Source: Anastrepha obliqua
Taxonomy: Eukaryota; Arthropoda; Insecta; Diptera; Tephritidae
Reading direction: 5' to 3'
NCBI RefSeq assembly: GCF_027943255.1
Contig: NC_072892.1
Span: 23,583,792-23,647,791 of the forward strand
DNA: 64,000 nucleotides
Position numbers and translations under genes: made by a program. Below, piece after piece: positions 1-11,800 of this stretch. The first letter of the stretch is position 1; each line of letters opens with the position of its first letter. The notes beneath the pieces are model-generated. The model did not search any database, was not told the DNA's origin, and saw only the letters and a program-made list of their open reading frames with translations.

Positions 1-921
1 TGTTACCACCAGCTGGTAAAGCAAAGTGTATGAAGTTCAGTAACGTTAGAATTGAGATATTTCTCTACCTGAAAGCGTACCGCAATTAATTAACGACTTC
101 TGCAGTATTCGTCAACAGTCCTTAATTTAGACAAGCATTCTGGAAAACCTCTTTGCGGAGCATTTCACGAATCCCTCACCATTGCCAACTCATAATCCAA
201 TTCCCCAAGTGAACAGTGTGAAGAATGCTTCTTTGTCCTTCTAGGTTTCTTTCCACCAGGCTAATTCGCTTTCGCTGATTAAATACACAACCGGGTTTCC
301 CTTCAGACCTGCCAATGAAAGGTTTTCGCCCGTTGCGGCAAACCATGCAATGAAAGCGTTGCTGTAAACAAACCAACTATTTTTGATTGGCTGCAAATAC
401 ATTTTGGCAGCAAATGCATGGGAAATGCATTGTTCTCCATGCAAAGATACACAATTTACTCAGCTATCGGTCTCATATATTGGCGTAACGGGCGAAACGT
501 ATTATATTAATGATGTCAGGCCTGTGACCTTAATCGATTTCACTAATTCGCTAAAATGCACCAGCAAAATCTTAAACTTTTTTAATTTATTATGATGCTA
601 AAACTAAAGGAAGTGAGATTGAAATTCGTTAGGTCGATTAAGTTAATTCGCAAGTTATCTAAAATGGTTTATGTGCTGAAAATACGCTAAATATGTTACG
701 AAAATAAATATCCTTACTGATGCATACATATGCATGTACATATGTACATATAAGGAATGAGTAGACATTTTTATAATGGAAAACCTAAATCTAAGCAGTA
801 AAATAATAGATAATGAAGACATTATAAAGAACTTTGTAAAAGATTTTGGTAATAGTGCACTTTAGTACACGTGTAAGTTGCCTTAAATGGCATCGCAGTT
901 GCATATATACGCACTTGCATA
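1..921. other. No gene recognised
   Basis: AT-rich DNA with only short open frames on both strands, none showing a recognisable motif or a splice-compatible exon chain. It could be intergenic or intronic to a gene lying outside the window. Confidence 0.5.
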
Positions 922-923
922 TA

Positions 924-2240
924 CAGGGTTGGCCATATTAAACTGACCCATTGAGTAACCCTATAACTTTTTACTGTAATTTCAGATCAGCTAATGACAT
1001 ACCGCGTTGGAAGCGTCAGTTGAAGGAGATTTATACCATGAAACAGTACACCCCAATAGAACGCGCTGAAATTGTTCAGCTGTACATTCAAAATTCCTTC
1101 TCGATTGTAAAAACGCAACGTGCGTGGAGAAAAAAAAATAAAGTTAAAAGTGCGCCGTCAAAGAACGCAATCAAGCAAATGCACAAAAGATTTTTGTCTT
1201 CCGGCACTGTGGCTAATACCCGACGTCCAAATAAAAAGCGGCCAAGACGATCTAACGAAAATATCGCGGCCGTACGAGCCAGTATCGAGTCATCGCCGCG
1301 AACGTCAGGTAATCGTCGTTCTGCTCAGTTGGACATCCCTCGGACCACTCTACGACGTATCATTCGTTTGGATTTGGGGATATTCCCGTACAAAATACAA
1401 CTAAATCAACAACTGTTGCCGGCCGATAAGCCTCGTCGCTTGGAATATGCCAATTTTGTCGTCCGAATGGCCCAAACTGATGAGGATTTTTGGCATCAAA
1501 TCATTATGAGTGATGAGGCTCATTTCTCCTTGAACGGAACCGTAAATAAGTAAAATTGCCGTTTCTACGCCACTGAAAACCCTCAAATTATTGAAGAGGT
1601 ACCTCTCCACGACCAAAAAGTTACAGTCTGGTGTGGCATTTACGCTGATATGGTCATTGGGCCGTTCTTCTTTGAAAATGGTCAACACCAACCATTGACC
1701 GTCAATCAAGAGCGTTATCGGGCCATGATAACCGATTTTGTGATGCCGATTGTTCGTGAAAATGGTATGGAGCACTTCTGGTTTCAGCAAGATGGCGCAC
1801 CACCACACACAGCACGAGCCACCGTCAACTTATTGAAGACTTTGTTCCCTGGCCGTTTGATATCAAAAAGCGGCGATTTTGACTGGCCGCCACGATCACC
1901 GGATTTGACGCCACCGGACTTTTTTCTTTGGGGCTATTTGAAATCTAAGGTTTACGTCAACAAGCCAAAGACACTAGGCGCACTTAAGGCCAATATCCGA
2001 CGGGAAATAGCCGCCATATCGGCCGAGACGCTGGCCAAAACTATGGAAAACGCCGAAAAACGGGCACATTACGCTATACGAGCTAAGGGCGACCACTTGC
2101 GCGATATCATATTCAAAAAGTGATGTAAACTAATCTCCTTGAACTAAATTAAATGTTTTTCACAATGAAACACAAAAAAATGTTTCTTTTTCCATATTTT
2201 TTTAATAATCACATGGGTCAGTTTAATATGGCCAACCCTG
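924..2240 (+). mobile_element. DD41D (rosa-type) Tc1/mariner element with intact termini
   Basis: A 1317-bp element bounded by perfect 28-bp terminal inverted repeats at 924-951 and 2213-2240, beginning CAGGGTTGGCCATATT. It is flanked by TA dinucleotides (922-923 and 2241-2242), the target duplication of the Tc1/mariner superfamily. It carries one transposase frame with a DD41D catalytic spacing, which defines the rosa-type lineage. Perfect inverted repeats and an almost open transposase suggest a fairly recent insertion. Confidence 0.93.
1038..2123 (+). pseudogene. DD41D transposase with one in-frame stop
   Basis: The frame opens at ATG 1038 (MKQYTPIERAEIVQLY) and runs to TGA 2121-2123, 361 codons, which is a normal transposase length. 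It is interrupted only by TAA at 1551-1553, after which the same frame continues; no frameshift is needed. An N-terminal helix-turn-helix region precedes the catalytic core. Visible catalytic motifs are SDEAHF just before the stop, then QQDGAPPH, then SPDLTPPDFFLWG. Counting from the second D to the third D gives 41 intervening residues (DD41D). The single stop, probably a C-to-T change of CAA, should make this copy non-autonomous unless read through. Confidence 0.9.
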
Positions 2241-2242
2241 TA

Positions 2243-4528
2243 CATATATGAATGCATGTGTTCATTCACTGAGAAATAAAAAGTGCATAAGTAGTTTGCT
2301 TTTAGGATGGTGCCATTTTTTATATTGCAGATATGTGTGAATGTGTGTATTTACAGCAGACCAAAAATGTTAAGGATGCAGAAGAAATGTGTTAATGGGA
2401 TTCACAATATGAGCACACACATACATGCATATGGGCATGTGCAAAATATAAACAAGTTGAAAATGTGACAAAGAAACTGGTTAAGATGATTACTCCTTGC
2501 CTTGGCATGCATAGAAAATGAAAGTGAAACTTAGCCGGTTTGCGAGCGTATCCACTGAGTACATTTCGATTAGTTAATATTTCTTTGTTTCAGCCAAGCA
2601 CAACAGTGCTCTCACATGACAGCAAAGTAGATACGAGTACACACTTTACATGCCATACGTACGTATGTAAATAAATATGTGGTGTAACTGACTCAGAATT
2701 AATTAATTAAGTGGTTAATATTCTTAAAGATTTTAAAAACAATAAAAGTAATTGCCTTCTTATACTGAATACTAGGGTTGCCAGCTTCGCTGTTAACTGT
2801 GTTGCAGAAAATATGGATAGGTTTAGCCCATTTTGTTTCCGCCTTTCTCGTATTCATTTAATTTGAATATCCATAATTTCCCAATTGTACAAATCGATGC
2901 TGATTACCGGTACTGAAGATTTTTATTTAACTTTGGGCCTCTTACTCATCTAGCCGATTAAGTGAACTTTATTAACCAAACTGATAAACTAATCCTAAGT
3001 TTAAAGTGCCTTTTAACTCTTTTTGTTTACTCAACTATTCAATTAGTTTTCTAGTTGCATAAGAAACTCCTGTAAGGAAGTAAGAATCCATATTTTTTTC
3101 ACTTTTTTAGGTCGGATGGTTTTTTTAATTTCATCGCCTTAATTAATTTCAGTTCCCCTAAAATTTACCTTTACATTTTTAACAAGCTTTTGAGAGCAGA
3201 AAAATGTGTTTTTTGGCGCAGTAAATTGAGCTCTAGCGTTAGAGAACAGCTGAACTTCTGAACTTTTAACTTCTGAAAAAATCATCACCAGCATTCCGGA
3301 AATTTGTACTATATTTCCAAGTTAAAAGTTGGTTAAAAAGTAGTGAAAAATAGAAGTCAATATCAAGCCAAATCCTTGATCTTCTTGTATTTGTGATTTA
3401 TTTTTCAAGTTAATAAATAAAACCACTTTTTAATTTTTGCATTCACATTTATTCAAACTTATTGTTCCCCACATACTTTTTTTCTGAATTTCTCTACATA
3501 AATTTTTCTGAATTTATTTGAAAACTGTCACGTACTTAAACTTTTTCCCAACCAGTTTTTCAGGCTTTCTTATTACATATCACTATCAAAGCCTACTTTT
3601 CCCCGACTAGTTTTTCGGGTTGTGTTGTAGCTTTTATGTGAGGAAAATAGTTTGTGGATGTGTGCGTATATTGTTGATAATTTATTGGGGGGGGGGTCTT
3701 AACTATTATATTAACTTATATAAGCCATTTTAATACTCCATATTTCATTTGAACAGACGAAACCTATTATTAGGTGATTTCTATCGCAGGCAAAAATGAA
3801 TGAAAAATTGAAAATTAAGCGATGTATTGCTTCGACTCTTTCAACACCACTTCAGCGCTGAAGATCTATCTTATAAGTCAAATTATATAAACGTTTAGGT
3901 AAAATTTAAATTTGAGTAAAAATGATAAATTAAAATAATTAACAAAAATGAGTGAAAATTTATTTATTATTGTTTCTCTTTGAGGTCCTAAAAACTCCTC
4001 AAGTTAGAAAGAAACCTCTAAATATGAATAGGTCAAAATGTTCGTTAATGCTCCGAAAATTAGAATTTAAGTTCACGATGATGTGTTTCATTGAAAGCAA
4101 AAAATAAAATTGGTATCCGACATGAAAGGCACAGTTAGCTTTTTTGGCCGAATTTACTGCACTATTTAGTAATCAATGGAAAGAAAAACTTTGGTAAATT
4201 TATGTTAAATAATGCAGTATATACACACATATATACAAAGTGGCGTATTGTTTTTTTTTTTTGGAATCACTGTTTTTACGAAATACCAAAACGAATGACT
4301 TTATGGGATAGAAATTTTTATTTTGACCTTAACGCGCTCCATTGCTTGTCTGTCTAAATTTATTTCTTTCTTGTATGCTGTAAAAATAAAAGGAGCGGTT
4401 GTAGGTAATTTTAAGTCAGCATAGAACGTAGTGGCCAGAAGCAGGTCTTATATAAGTTATGCATGGCTAGCCCTGGGCTTAGACAACCCCGAAAGTTAAA
4501 TATTTTGAATATCATTAAACAAATTCTC
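2243..4528. other. Gene-free AT-rich stretch
   Basis: No coding exon seen. The only structure noted is a direct repeat: about 40 bases at 4317-4356 recur with few changes at 4612-4651, on both sides of the left end of the adjacent miniature element. Confidence 0.5.
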
Positions 4529-4762
4529 CAAGGTGGCGCAAAATTAATCATCGAATTTTGTTTTTTAATAACTTTTTTACTTAACAAAAAATGATTTTGA
4601 GAGGTGAAAATTTTTACTTTGACCTTTACGCGCTCCATTGCCTGTCTCCTTGTACACTAAAGCTAGCTTTTTCACAAGTGTCAAATATGATTGCCGTACG
4701 ACAATATTTGTAATAACTATGTATAAACCTTCCGTCAAGACGATTAATTTTGCGCCACCTTG
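4529..4762. repeat. 234-bp miniature inverted-repeat element, CAAGGTGGCGC ends
   Basis: Perfect 21-bp inverted repeats (4529-4549 and 4742-4762, beginning CAAGGTGGCGCAAAA) bound 234 bp with no coding capacity. Flanking octamers AAATTCTC and AATTTTCC agree at only 5 of 8 positions, so the target duplication is decayed or absent. The CAAGGTGG terminus is shared with the elements at 52604 and 59664. Confidence 0.75.
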
Positions 4763-5143
4763 AATTTTCCCTAACCACTATAAATTCGTACTCCTACACC
4801 CTGTGGCTAAATTATAAACACAGCACGGTTTTTGTATAAAAATGTAGTTTATATTACAACAAAAAGCATATAATGCAAAGTTTAAAATTGTGTAATATAT
4901 TTTTCAAAATTGCTCCAAATTTCATCAAACCTTTCTACTTTTTATCTGTAATTTTTAGAATTTTTCTGGTGTTTACAAAAGCGTTGATTTTTTTTTTCTA
5001 TGCTGCCAGGCTTTTTCTTCCATATAAAAAAGTTCGAACTTATAATTTGTGTGCAAGAAAAGGCTTTCACGATTCAGGGAAAACATTTTATCAAAAGTCA
5101 ACGATATTTCTTAGTGACATGAAACTTATAGAAACATGAAATT

Positions 5144-5271
5144 CAAGGCGTATCTATAAAAGGTGATATCAGTAGAACAGCTGATTAATTCGCCTAGGAT
5201 ACTTATGTCAAAAATGTATGCTTTGTTTACATATTTCATTGTTTACATTGCTATTGTATAAATTCGCCTTG
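5144..5271. repeat. 128-bp miniature element with 8-bp target duplication
   Basis: The ends are imperfect inverted repeats starting CAAGGCG. The element is flanked by an exact 8-bp direct repeat ATGAAATT (5136-5143 and 5272-5279). It has no coding capacity. The octamer duplication fits the P or hAT superfamilies. Confidence 0.85.
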
Positions 5272-5279
5272 ATGAAATT

Positions 5280-6627
5280 CAGTCGCTGTAAAATTGCATA
5301 CTCAGAAATTCTACAAGTTCAAGTTAAAAAGTTGAAAGTTTGTAGAATATTTTTATTTAATTAAAAAAAAGAAGTTTCCATTAGATATATAATATGGTTT
5401 TGGCCAATTGTCTTATTTAGCCAATCGCGTTGAAAGTTTTGGTAACACTGCTAAGTACTTACTTACATACACACCTTGGTACATATGCCCACACAATTAC
5501 TAGAGGTAATTAAGAATAGCAATTTACCATTTTATTATTTGAGAGAATTTAATGCTTTGGCTTGAATTCGTATATAAAATTAATTAAATAAATGTTTAGC
5601 ACAATTATATTTATTTGCGGAAGTAAATTTTGGCGCAAGTTTTTTCGCTAAGCATTGGTTATTTTTACAGCTGTACAACTTTATGTACATCCATACACAT
5701 GTGTATGTATATAATATGTATGTACGTATGCATACATACATCCACTAATATGCAGTATTTTCAAATATATTTTTGCAAATATTTCTACGATTTGCCATTT
5801 TACACTCCTTATTAACCCGAACAGGCTATAAAAAGATAACATTTTCGTCAAGGCCACCGCAAAGTGACTTGCAACTTCAAAAAAAAAAATTCCAAACCTG
5901 TTTAGGACTGGACTTGTGGCCGCGTTGCATCTTGCATGTAAAACCCGAATCCACTTCTGGTAAACAAACTCTTTTTAGGCAAAAAGCAAAGCTGCACTCA
6001 AAACGAATGCGGGAGTTTAAAAATGCACTAAAAAGTTAGCAAAAATTAACCTGTGGTGATGTGCGTACATATGTATGAATGATGTACGTATTGATGTGGT
6101 CTGTGTAGTCTGTGCATGTACGAGTATGTGTGCATATACAGGCGGGCTTGAAACCTATCATGGACATGCAATTTCAAATACTGAAAAAAGGTTTTTTCAA
6201 ACGGCGGTCTCACCTAGGCACGCAATGACAAGCATCTCATGGCAATGCAAAAGCTTCTCATAAAAAACCACCTAACAAAGAATGTACGCCCCAACTATAA
6301 ATGTATACATTGTTGCTTAAGGATATAAAAAAACTTTACGCATTTGCATTTCATTGGATTGGATTCTAAAATTTAAATGGTAAAACTACCGTTTTTAAAC
6401 ACTCTTCTTCCTTGAATTGCCACATGTGTATGTGTGGATCGCTAAGGCTTCTTATATGAATATTTCGGTGATTTGGATGAGTGTTTTTGGTGTTAATATG
6501 TGCACATAGGCTTTACTGTCAAGATGAGAAGCAGCTGGTCTAGCTTAAATTTTGTGAATTATGTAAGTATTATATTTTACGAGTGCAATTTTTTTTTTTT
6601 TTTGTGATTGCTAAATAATTGTTTCAG
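5280..6627. other. No gene recognised
   Basis: AT-rich DNA with TATG/CATA-rich microsatellite-like tracts (about 5690-5750). No supported coding feature. Confidence 0.45.
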
Positions 6628-6713
6628 AACGAACAACAAACCCGAATGCTAGCCCTGTTTTAGGCGAACGTAGCAAACGTTTTAACGACTATGATGACAA
6701 GCGGCCACGGTGA
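6628..6713 (+). CDS. Possible terminal coding exon of an unseen gene
   Basis: An acceptor-like tract ending in TTTCAG (6622-6627) is followed by an 86-nt stretch that reads open in phase 2 and ends at TGA 6711. The decoded C-terminus is hydrophilic and protein-like, ending SKRFNDYDDKRPR. AATAAA lies about 180 bp downstream (about 6891). It would need upstream exons, and none were found in 1-6600. It could be chance, a pseudogene piece, or the end of a gene with a very long intron. Confidence 0.28.
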
Positions 6714-7289
6714 AGAGAATACAGAAGGTGTGACAATCCAATCCGCTGTCCCGCCCTTAGTGAATTTGACGTAATAATTTTATATGTATTAATTTTATTT
6801 TTATTTCTTATTTTATTGTTGTATGATTATTAATTGTATAATTGTGTAATAGAGTAGAAGATTGCACCCTGAGAATTTCTCTGGCGAAACAATAAAATGG
6901 GAGAAATCCAAGAATGGTGCAAATGATAGACAAATTTTCGCACGTTTGCGTAAAATTGTAGACTAATCAACATTTATTAGTTTATTATGAAAATTAGTAT
7001 ATAAATATACCTCAAGTATCTGTAACCATAGGCAATCAGAAGTTACTTAAGTGGAAAAGAAATCTATTGGGGCGTCTATCAGCGTCGTAAGTGTCGCATT
7101 GTTCAATGTCGTAAACTTTAAACGAAACTAGAAATACATTTAGGTATCGTACAAGTCATACTATGAATTTTCATGTAGTTAAAAAATAATTGACTGTCAT
7201 TTGGAGTGCTCATCCGATTCTTTGTTTTGTTTTTCATTGGGGGAGGTCATTAAATAAACAGTCGGCGCACTCGCATATCAGCACCCATG

Positions 7290-8066
7290 TCACTGTTGAC
7301 AGTTATAATTTTGAGGTTGTAAGATACTTTGTTTATCTAGGAACCAGCATAACACTGATAATAACGTCAGCTTGAAGTCCCACGGGGAATCTCTCTTGTC
7401 AACAAGTACTACTTTGGACTAAGTAGGCAATTGAGAAGTATAGTCCTCTCTCGACGAACAAAACTAACAGTTTATAAGGCTCTCATCCAGCCCGTCTTAT
7501 TGTATAGCACAGAAGTTTTGACGATAATATCAACCGATGAAGCGTCCCTTGAAGTGTTTGAGAGAAAGATTCTCCGCAAGATTTTTGATCCTTTGCACTT
7601 TAGCGACGGCGAGTATCATAGGCGATGGAACAATGAGCTGTATAAGCTTTACGACGACATAGACATAAAAACAAATAAATAATTGTAGCGCGCACTTTTG
7701 TTAGGTGTTTAGGTGATCCCCTCCTCGTGTTTGTGGCGTGCGTCTTGATGTTGCTCCACAAATGAACAACATAGACATAGTGCAGCGAATAAAGATCCAG
7801 CGGCTACACTGGCTGGGTCATGTCGTCCGAATGGATACAAACGCTCCGGCTCTGAAAGTATTCGATGTGGTACCAGCTGGTGCTAGTAGAGGAAGAGAAA
7901 GGCCCCCACTGCGTTGGAAAGATCAGATGGAGGAGGACTTGGCTTTACTTGGTGTTTCCAACTGGCTCTGGTTAGCACGAGAAAGGAACTCGTTTTTTCA
8001 AAGTCGGCCAAAGCGCGTCAGCGGTTATCGCGCCAATCAAGAAGAAGAAGAATTTCGAGTTCTATA
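7290..8066 (+). mobile_element. LINE reverse-transcriptase C-terminal fragment
   Basis: Translated pieces at 7290-7680 and 7770-8066 match the C-terminal region of non-LTR retrotransposon polyproteins (motifs FVYLGTSI, LSRRTKLTVYKALIQPVLLY, FERKILRKIF, then IQRLHWLGHVVRM and RPPLRWKDQMEEDL). The frame shifts near 7375 and is split at 7668-7768 by a SINE insertion. Only the 3' part of the LINE is present; it is dead. Confidence 0.85.
7668..7768 (-). mobile_element. SINE, 5'-truncated copy inside a LINE
   Basis: About 100 bp matching the 3' part of the tRNA-headed SINE seen in full at 39438-39768. It is flanked by an exact 11-bp duplication ACATAGACATA (7657-7667 and 7769-7779), showing target-primed insertion into the LINE remnant. 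Confidence 0.85.
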
Positions 8067-8325
8067 AACATTTATTTATCCGTTAAAAACTTTAGTACAT
8101 AAGACAATACGACGCTAACACCACCCTGTTAATCACCTATTCCTCTGATGCCAACTGGGGTGACGTGCAATTTAATGAAATTCCAGTTGGCTGTGCGTCT
8201 GGTTTTTACGATGGCAATTAATGAAGCACAAGGACAGCCTTTCGCATGTTGCGTACTCAAGAATTGGAAAACGGAGTATTCTACATATTTATTTACGCAC
8301 TGGATGGAAAAACGGTAAATATTAC

Positions 8326-8610
8326 ATAATTGGCACTAAGCCCCCTGTTGGATGTTTGGTTAAGGTCCCTTGTTATTATGCGTCTTAATGCTTTTCCGTA
8401 AATGGAGGACCTACAGGTTTATGCCGCCCCCGAACGGCAGATGGTTTTTCAAGAAGAGCTTTTTCAAGGCAGAAATAGGTATACTCGGAGGTTTGCCATT
8501 GACTACTGAGGAGTGACCGCTATTAGAAAAAATTCTTTCTATCGTTTGGTATTCCATGCCAGAGGTTTCGAACCTATACGCTTCGGAATGGCTAGAGTGG
8601 TCGCATCACT
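8326..8610 (-). mobile_element. SINE, old near-full-length copy
   Basis: Diverged match to the SINE over nearly its whole length, including the tRNA-like head at the right end (box-B-like region near 8561-8572). Many substitutions suggest an old insertion. Confidence 0.75.
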
Positions 8611-8810
8611 TTAATTCTCAATAATTAAAGCTCCAAAAAATTGTGTGGGCTGGCGAAGCGGACCGGACTGATGCTATAAATTCATAAAGTAATTGATATT
8701 TAATTTATTCCCATGTATGTGCCGACACATCAGTTTTATTAATTTTTAATTTAATACATATATTTATATTTACACACGTTCAAATATACATATAGAGTAG
8801 CTTTGTCTCT

Positions 8811-9599
8811 TTATGCGGTGTCTCCAAATTGAGCTTTCTTAACCACTTTTGTTGGACCACAGATTCGAGTTTCAGCTGCCTCGCTCATAGATCTTGGAGT
8901 TGCTTCATTCGAAATCTTTTTTTTGAGCGAAGCAGCGCTGGCTACAGCCCGCAAATTTTTTGATTTCTTATTTTGTACACTGGAGAGGCTACTAGCCTTT
9001 TGCTGTTGAGCTAGCTTTACCCGCTTCAGAATAGGATATTGCGGACTCTTCATTTGCGACGGGAATTGCCTAAATCCTCTAACAGACTTCTTTGTCCCTT
9101 TCGGTTTTTCTGGTGGTTCCTTGGGCTTGTTTAGCTCCAACGACTGCGGCGGATTTTGCAGAGTCATTATGGCATCCTTATTTTGTTTTATTCTTCTATA
9201 TCCCTCCGGAGTAATGCTTCTGAATTTCGTTTCTCTTATGGCCCATAAAGTGGACGCGAGCTGTGCAATGACCGCGGTTGAATGTCTAACTTTTTCTTTT
9301 ATTTGCTGCAATGACTTTGCATTGTTTCCATTAGTATTGAAGTATTGTGAAAGATACATATAAGTTTTATCTACCTTTTGATCTTTTTCGAATATCGTCA
9401 GCATAGATACGACCAAAAATGTCAGGAAAATGAGCACAAAGGAAGACAACAACATTGCGTCGAATGTGCCCACAGAGTCTAAATGGTTGTCGAAAATGAA
9501 ACGGAATAATTTTGAGAAACCGTTACACATCTTTTGTGAATATGGATAGGCGCAGGTGAATTCAGTCCAAAATTTTAAAGTCGGATCATTATCGTCCAT
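8811..9599 (-). CDS. Unknown single-pass membrane protein, 262 aa
   Basis: A single open frame of 262 codons, starting MDDNDPTLKFWTEF, with TAA-rich flanks and a likely polyadenylation signal (AATAAA on the minus strand) near 8735. Residues about 47-70 form one strongly hydrophobic membrane segment (AMLLSSFVLIFLTFLVVSML). The following 190 residues are hydrophilic and increasingly basic, with Lys/Ser-rich stretches near the C-terminus. There is no signal peptide and no catalytic motif. I do not recognise the family. The long uninterrupted frame with realistic composition argues that it is real. It could be a small lineage-restricted gene, but expression cannot be judged from sequence. Confidence 0.7.
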   Translation of the reverse strand: MDDNDPTLKFWTEFTCAYPYSQKMCNGFSKLFRFIFDNHLDSVGTFDAMLLSSFVLIFLTFLVVSMLTIFEKDQKVDKTYMYLSQYFNTNGNNAKSLQQIKEKVRHSTAVIAQLASTLWAIRETKFRSITPEGYRRIKQNKDAIMTLQNPPQSLELNKPKEPPEKPKGTKKSVRGFRQFPSQMKSPQYPILKRVKLAQQQKASSLSSVQNKKSKNLRAVASAASLKKKISNEATPRSMSEAAETRICGPTKVVKKAQFGDTA

Positions 9600-9794
9600 C
9601 CTGCCTTTTTCTCACTTGACGTAACAATTTAAAAAATTGAAAAAAAATATTTACTTTTAACTGATTTTCTAAATTATATGAAAACTAATTTTTTGATTGA
9701 ACATTAAAATACAAGAGAAGTAGAAAAATGATACGCAGGAAAGTGTTTTTCTTAAATTTCATTGTTTTTTTTTCATCAAACAGCAAATAAAAAA

Positions 9795-10050
9795 TAGAAT
9801 CCAGGTCATGGGAGTGATTCGTCAGTCGAATTCTGCTCGATCATTTCGCATACATTCACACACTCGTCCAATCAGTAGTTGTTCAGACGGCAACCAAATG
9901 ACATTGTGTTAATTTTTTCGTATACCACTAATACATTCTTAGTTTTTTCGTAAACAAACCGATTCGTAGCTCCTGCTACGTCAACGGCCGGTTGTGTCAA
10001 ATTCCCTGAGAGCCGGCTAACGGTCTAATATTGGCCACACCATTAAACAT
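9795..10050. repeat. Interspersed repeat, related to 41475-41765
   Basis: About 250 bp diverged but alignable with 41475-41765. The shared landmarks are GTAAACAAACCG near the middle and TAACGGTCT(A/G)ATATTGGCC at the right end. No coding capacity or clear ends. Class unknown. Confidence 0.5.
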
Positions 10051-10450
10051 CTTTTCCCCACGCAGCGAGTCTATTAAAGGATTTCGTCTTTTTCTTTTCA
10101 TTTTTTATTTCCTTCCAATTTGCAAAACATTGTTGTTGGTCTAATGCCATCACCTTTAATGAATGCGCCTTACGTTTTCATCATAAGATTTTTTACAATT
10201 TCCGAAAAAGCTATGAGAGCATTCTTAAAATTGCACATCCATATACTTATATATATTTGTATTATAAGCAGTATTGCCACTTGAGAGCCATGATGAGAAA
10301 GGTTCATCGTCTGACATGTAATGCTACAAAAAGAATATGGCCAAAATGGGACACCAGGCGCTCAAGGGCGCTACTTAATCGATCAAGGAAAAACGTATCC
10401 ATGCTAGTTACTTTGATCGCAGACCATTCAGTTGCAAGTTACAGGGTGTT

Positions 10451-10645
10451 AACAATGGAAGTCAATAAAGAGAAAATTAGATACATTTTACAGTTTTTCT
10501 TTAAAGGCGAAAATGCAAGCCAGGCCGCTGAAATTAATTGTGGATGGTGTTTATGGGGCCGATACTGTAACAGCTAATTAAATGCAATTTTATTATCCTC
10601 GAGTCCGTTCAGGCATTTTTGATGTTAAAGACAAAAACAACAAAA
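10451..10645 (+). pseudogene. Mariner transposase N-terminal fragment
   Basis: The conceptual translation begins EVNKEKIRYILQFFFKGENA, the start of a mariner-type (DD34D) transposase helix-turn-helix. It then changes frame, continues as VYGADTVTAN, hits a stop, and ends at RVRSGIFDVKD. The rest of the transposase is absent. It abuts a LINE fragment. Confidence 0.7.
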
Positions 10646-10649
10646 AAGC

Positions 10650-11290
10650 TTCAGACCTTCATTAATCGCTGCCTTAGAGTCATGTTGCGCATATGGCGGC
10701 CGAATAACAGGGAGTCAAATGATAATCTCCTCACCGGAGTTAGGTAAAGGCCAGTTCAAATTGCGATTCGCGAGCGTAAATGGAGATGAATTGGCCATAA
10801 AAAAATAAATAATTGGCGCGTACACTCCTGTTAGGTGTTTGGCCGAGTTCCTCCTCCTATTTGTGGTGTGCGTCTTGATGTTGTTCCACAAATGGAGGGA
10901 CCTACAGTTTCAAGCCGACTCCGAACGGCAGATATTTTTATGAGGAGCTTTTTCATGGCAGAAATACACTCGGAGGTTTGCCATTGCCTGCCGAGGGGCG
11001 ACCGCTATTAGAAAAATGTTTTTATTAATTTTGCTTTCACCGAGATTCGAACCAACGACTTCTCAGTGAATTCCGAATGGTGATCACGCACCAACCCATT
11101 CGGCTACGGCGGCCGAATGAATTGGCCGGATGAATTGGTCATACTTTGTGAAAATTTGCGACTAAAATCAACAAGATGTCTTTAAATTGGAATCCACAAG
11201 GCTCACACCGTAGAGGTAAACCCAAAGGATCTGGGAGACGAAGCTTGTACGATTCACGACAGCTGATGACTCGCTGGCATGACCGAAAAA
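10650..11290 (+). mobile_element. LINE C-terminal fragment split by a SINE
   Basis: Decoded motifs KKLQTFINRCLR, RIWRPN, QIAIRERKWR (10650-10785), then IGHTLRK-like, SLNWNPQGSHRRGKPKGSGR and RSLYDSRQLMTRWHD (11120-11290) are the end of a non-LTR retrotransposon reverse-transcriptase protein. Several stops are present. The fragment is interrupted at 10797-11116 by a SINE. Confidence 0.8.
10797..11116 (-). mobile_element. SINE, full-length copy with target duplication
   Basis: A 320-bp copy with the tRNA-like head at the right end (11040-11116, on the minus strand) and an A/T-rich tail at the left. It is flanked by an exact 11-bp duplication ATGAATTGGCC (10786-10796 and 11117-11127) within LINE sequence. 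Confidence 0.92.
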
Positions 11291-11800
11291 TCCAGGAATC
11301 GATCCCAATAGAATTTATTTGATTCGGCACTTTGCGCCCCCCACCGGCGCGCTAGCAAATAATAATAATAATAACTTTTTTGTGCCTAGAACAAGAAAGA
11401 TTTTTTTCATCCTGTTTTGGGCCATCCTAGTGTAGAAATTTATTGGTTCAATCATGACATAATTGCCATAAGTAATCACAAGTATATATGGCAAAATGTT
11501 TAGAATTCCCAGAAAAACAAATGGAAAATTATCAGGCAGGTTCTGTGCGTGCAAATGTACGTATGTATGCATTTGCATGGATATTTCTTACATACTTTAA
11601 GTCTCAATGTACAATATGGGATTCACCACACTGGGGTTCTCGATCCACGTTTAAAAGTGTCGTGTGTAGATTCATATGTTCTACAAACATACATTCATGT
11701 ATACTTATATATACATACATAAGATGTGCATATGCATATACTACTTATATATTAGATCAGAAACCGGATGGCCTTTAACAAACAATAAATTTAGTTATAA

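Noticed and set aside
9121..9363. Plus-strand open frame within the unknown membrane-protein gene
   Set aside because: Antisense shadow of the longer minus-strand frame 8811-9599.
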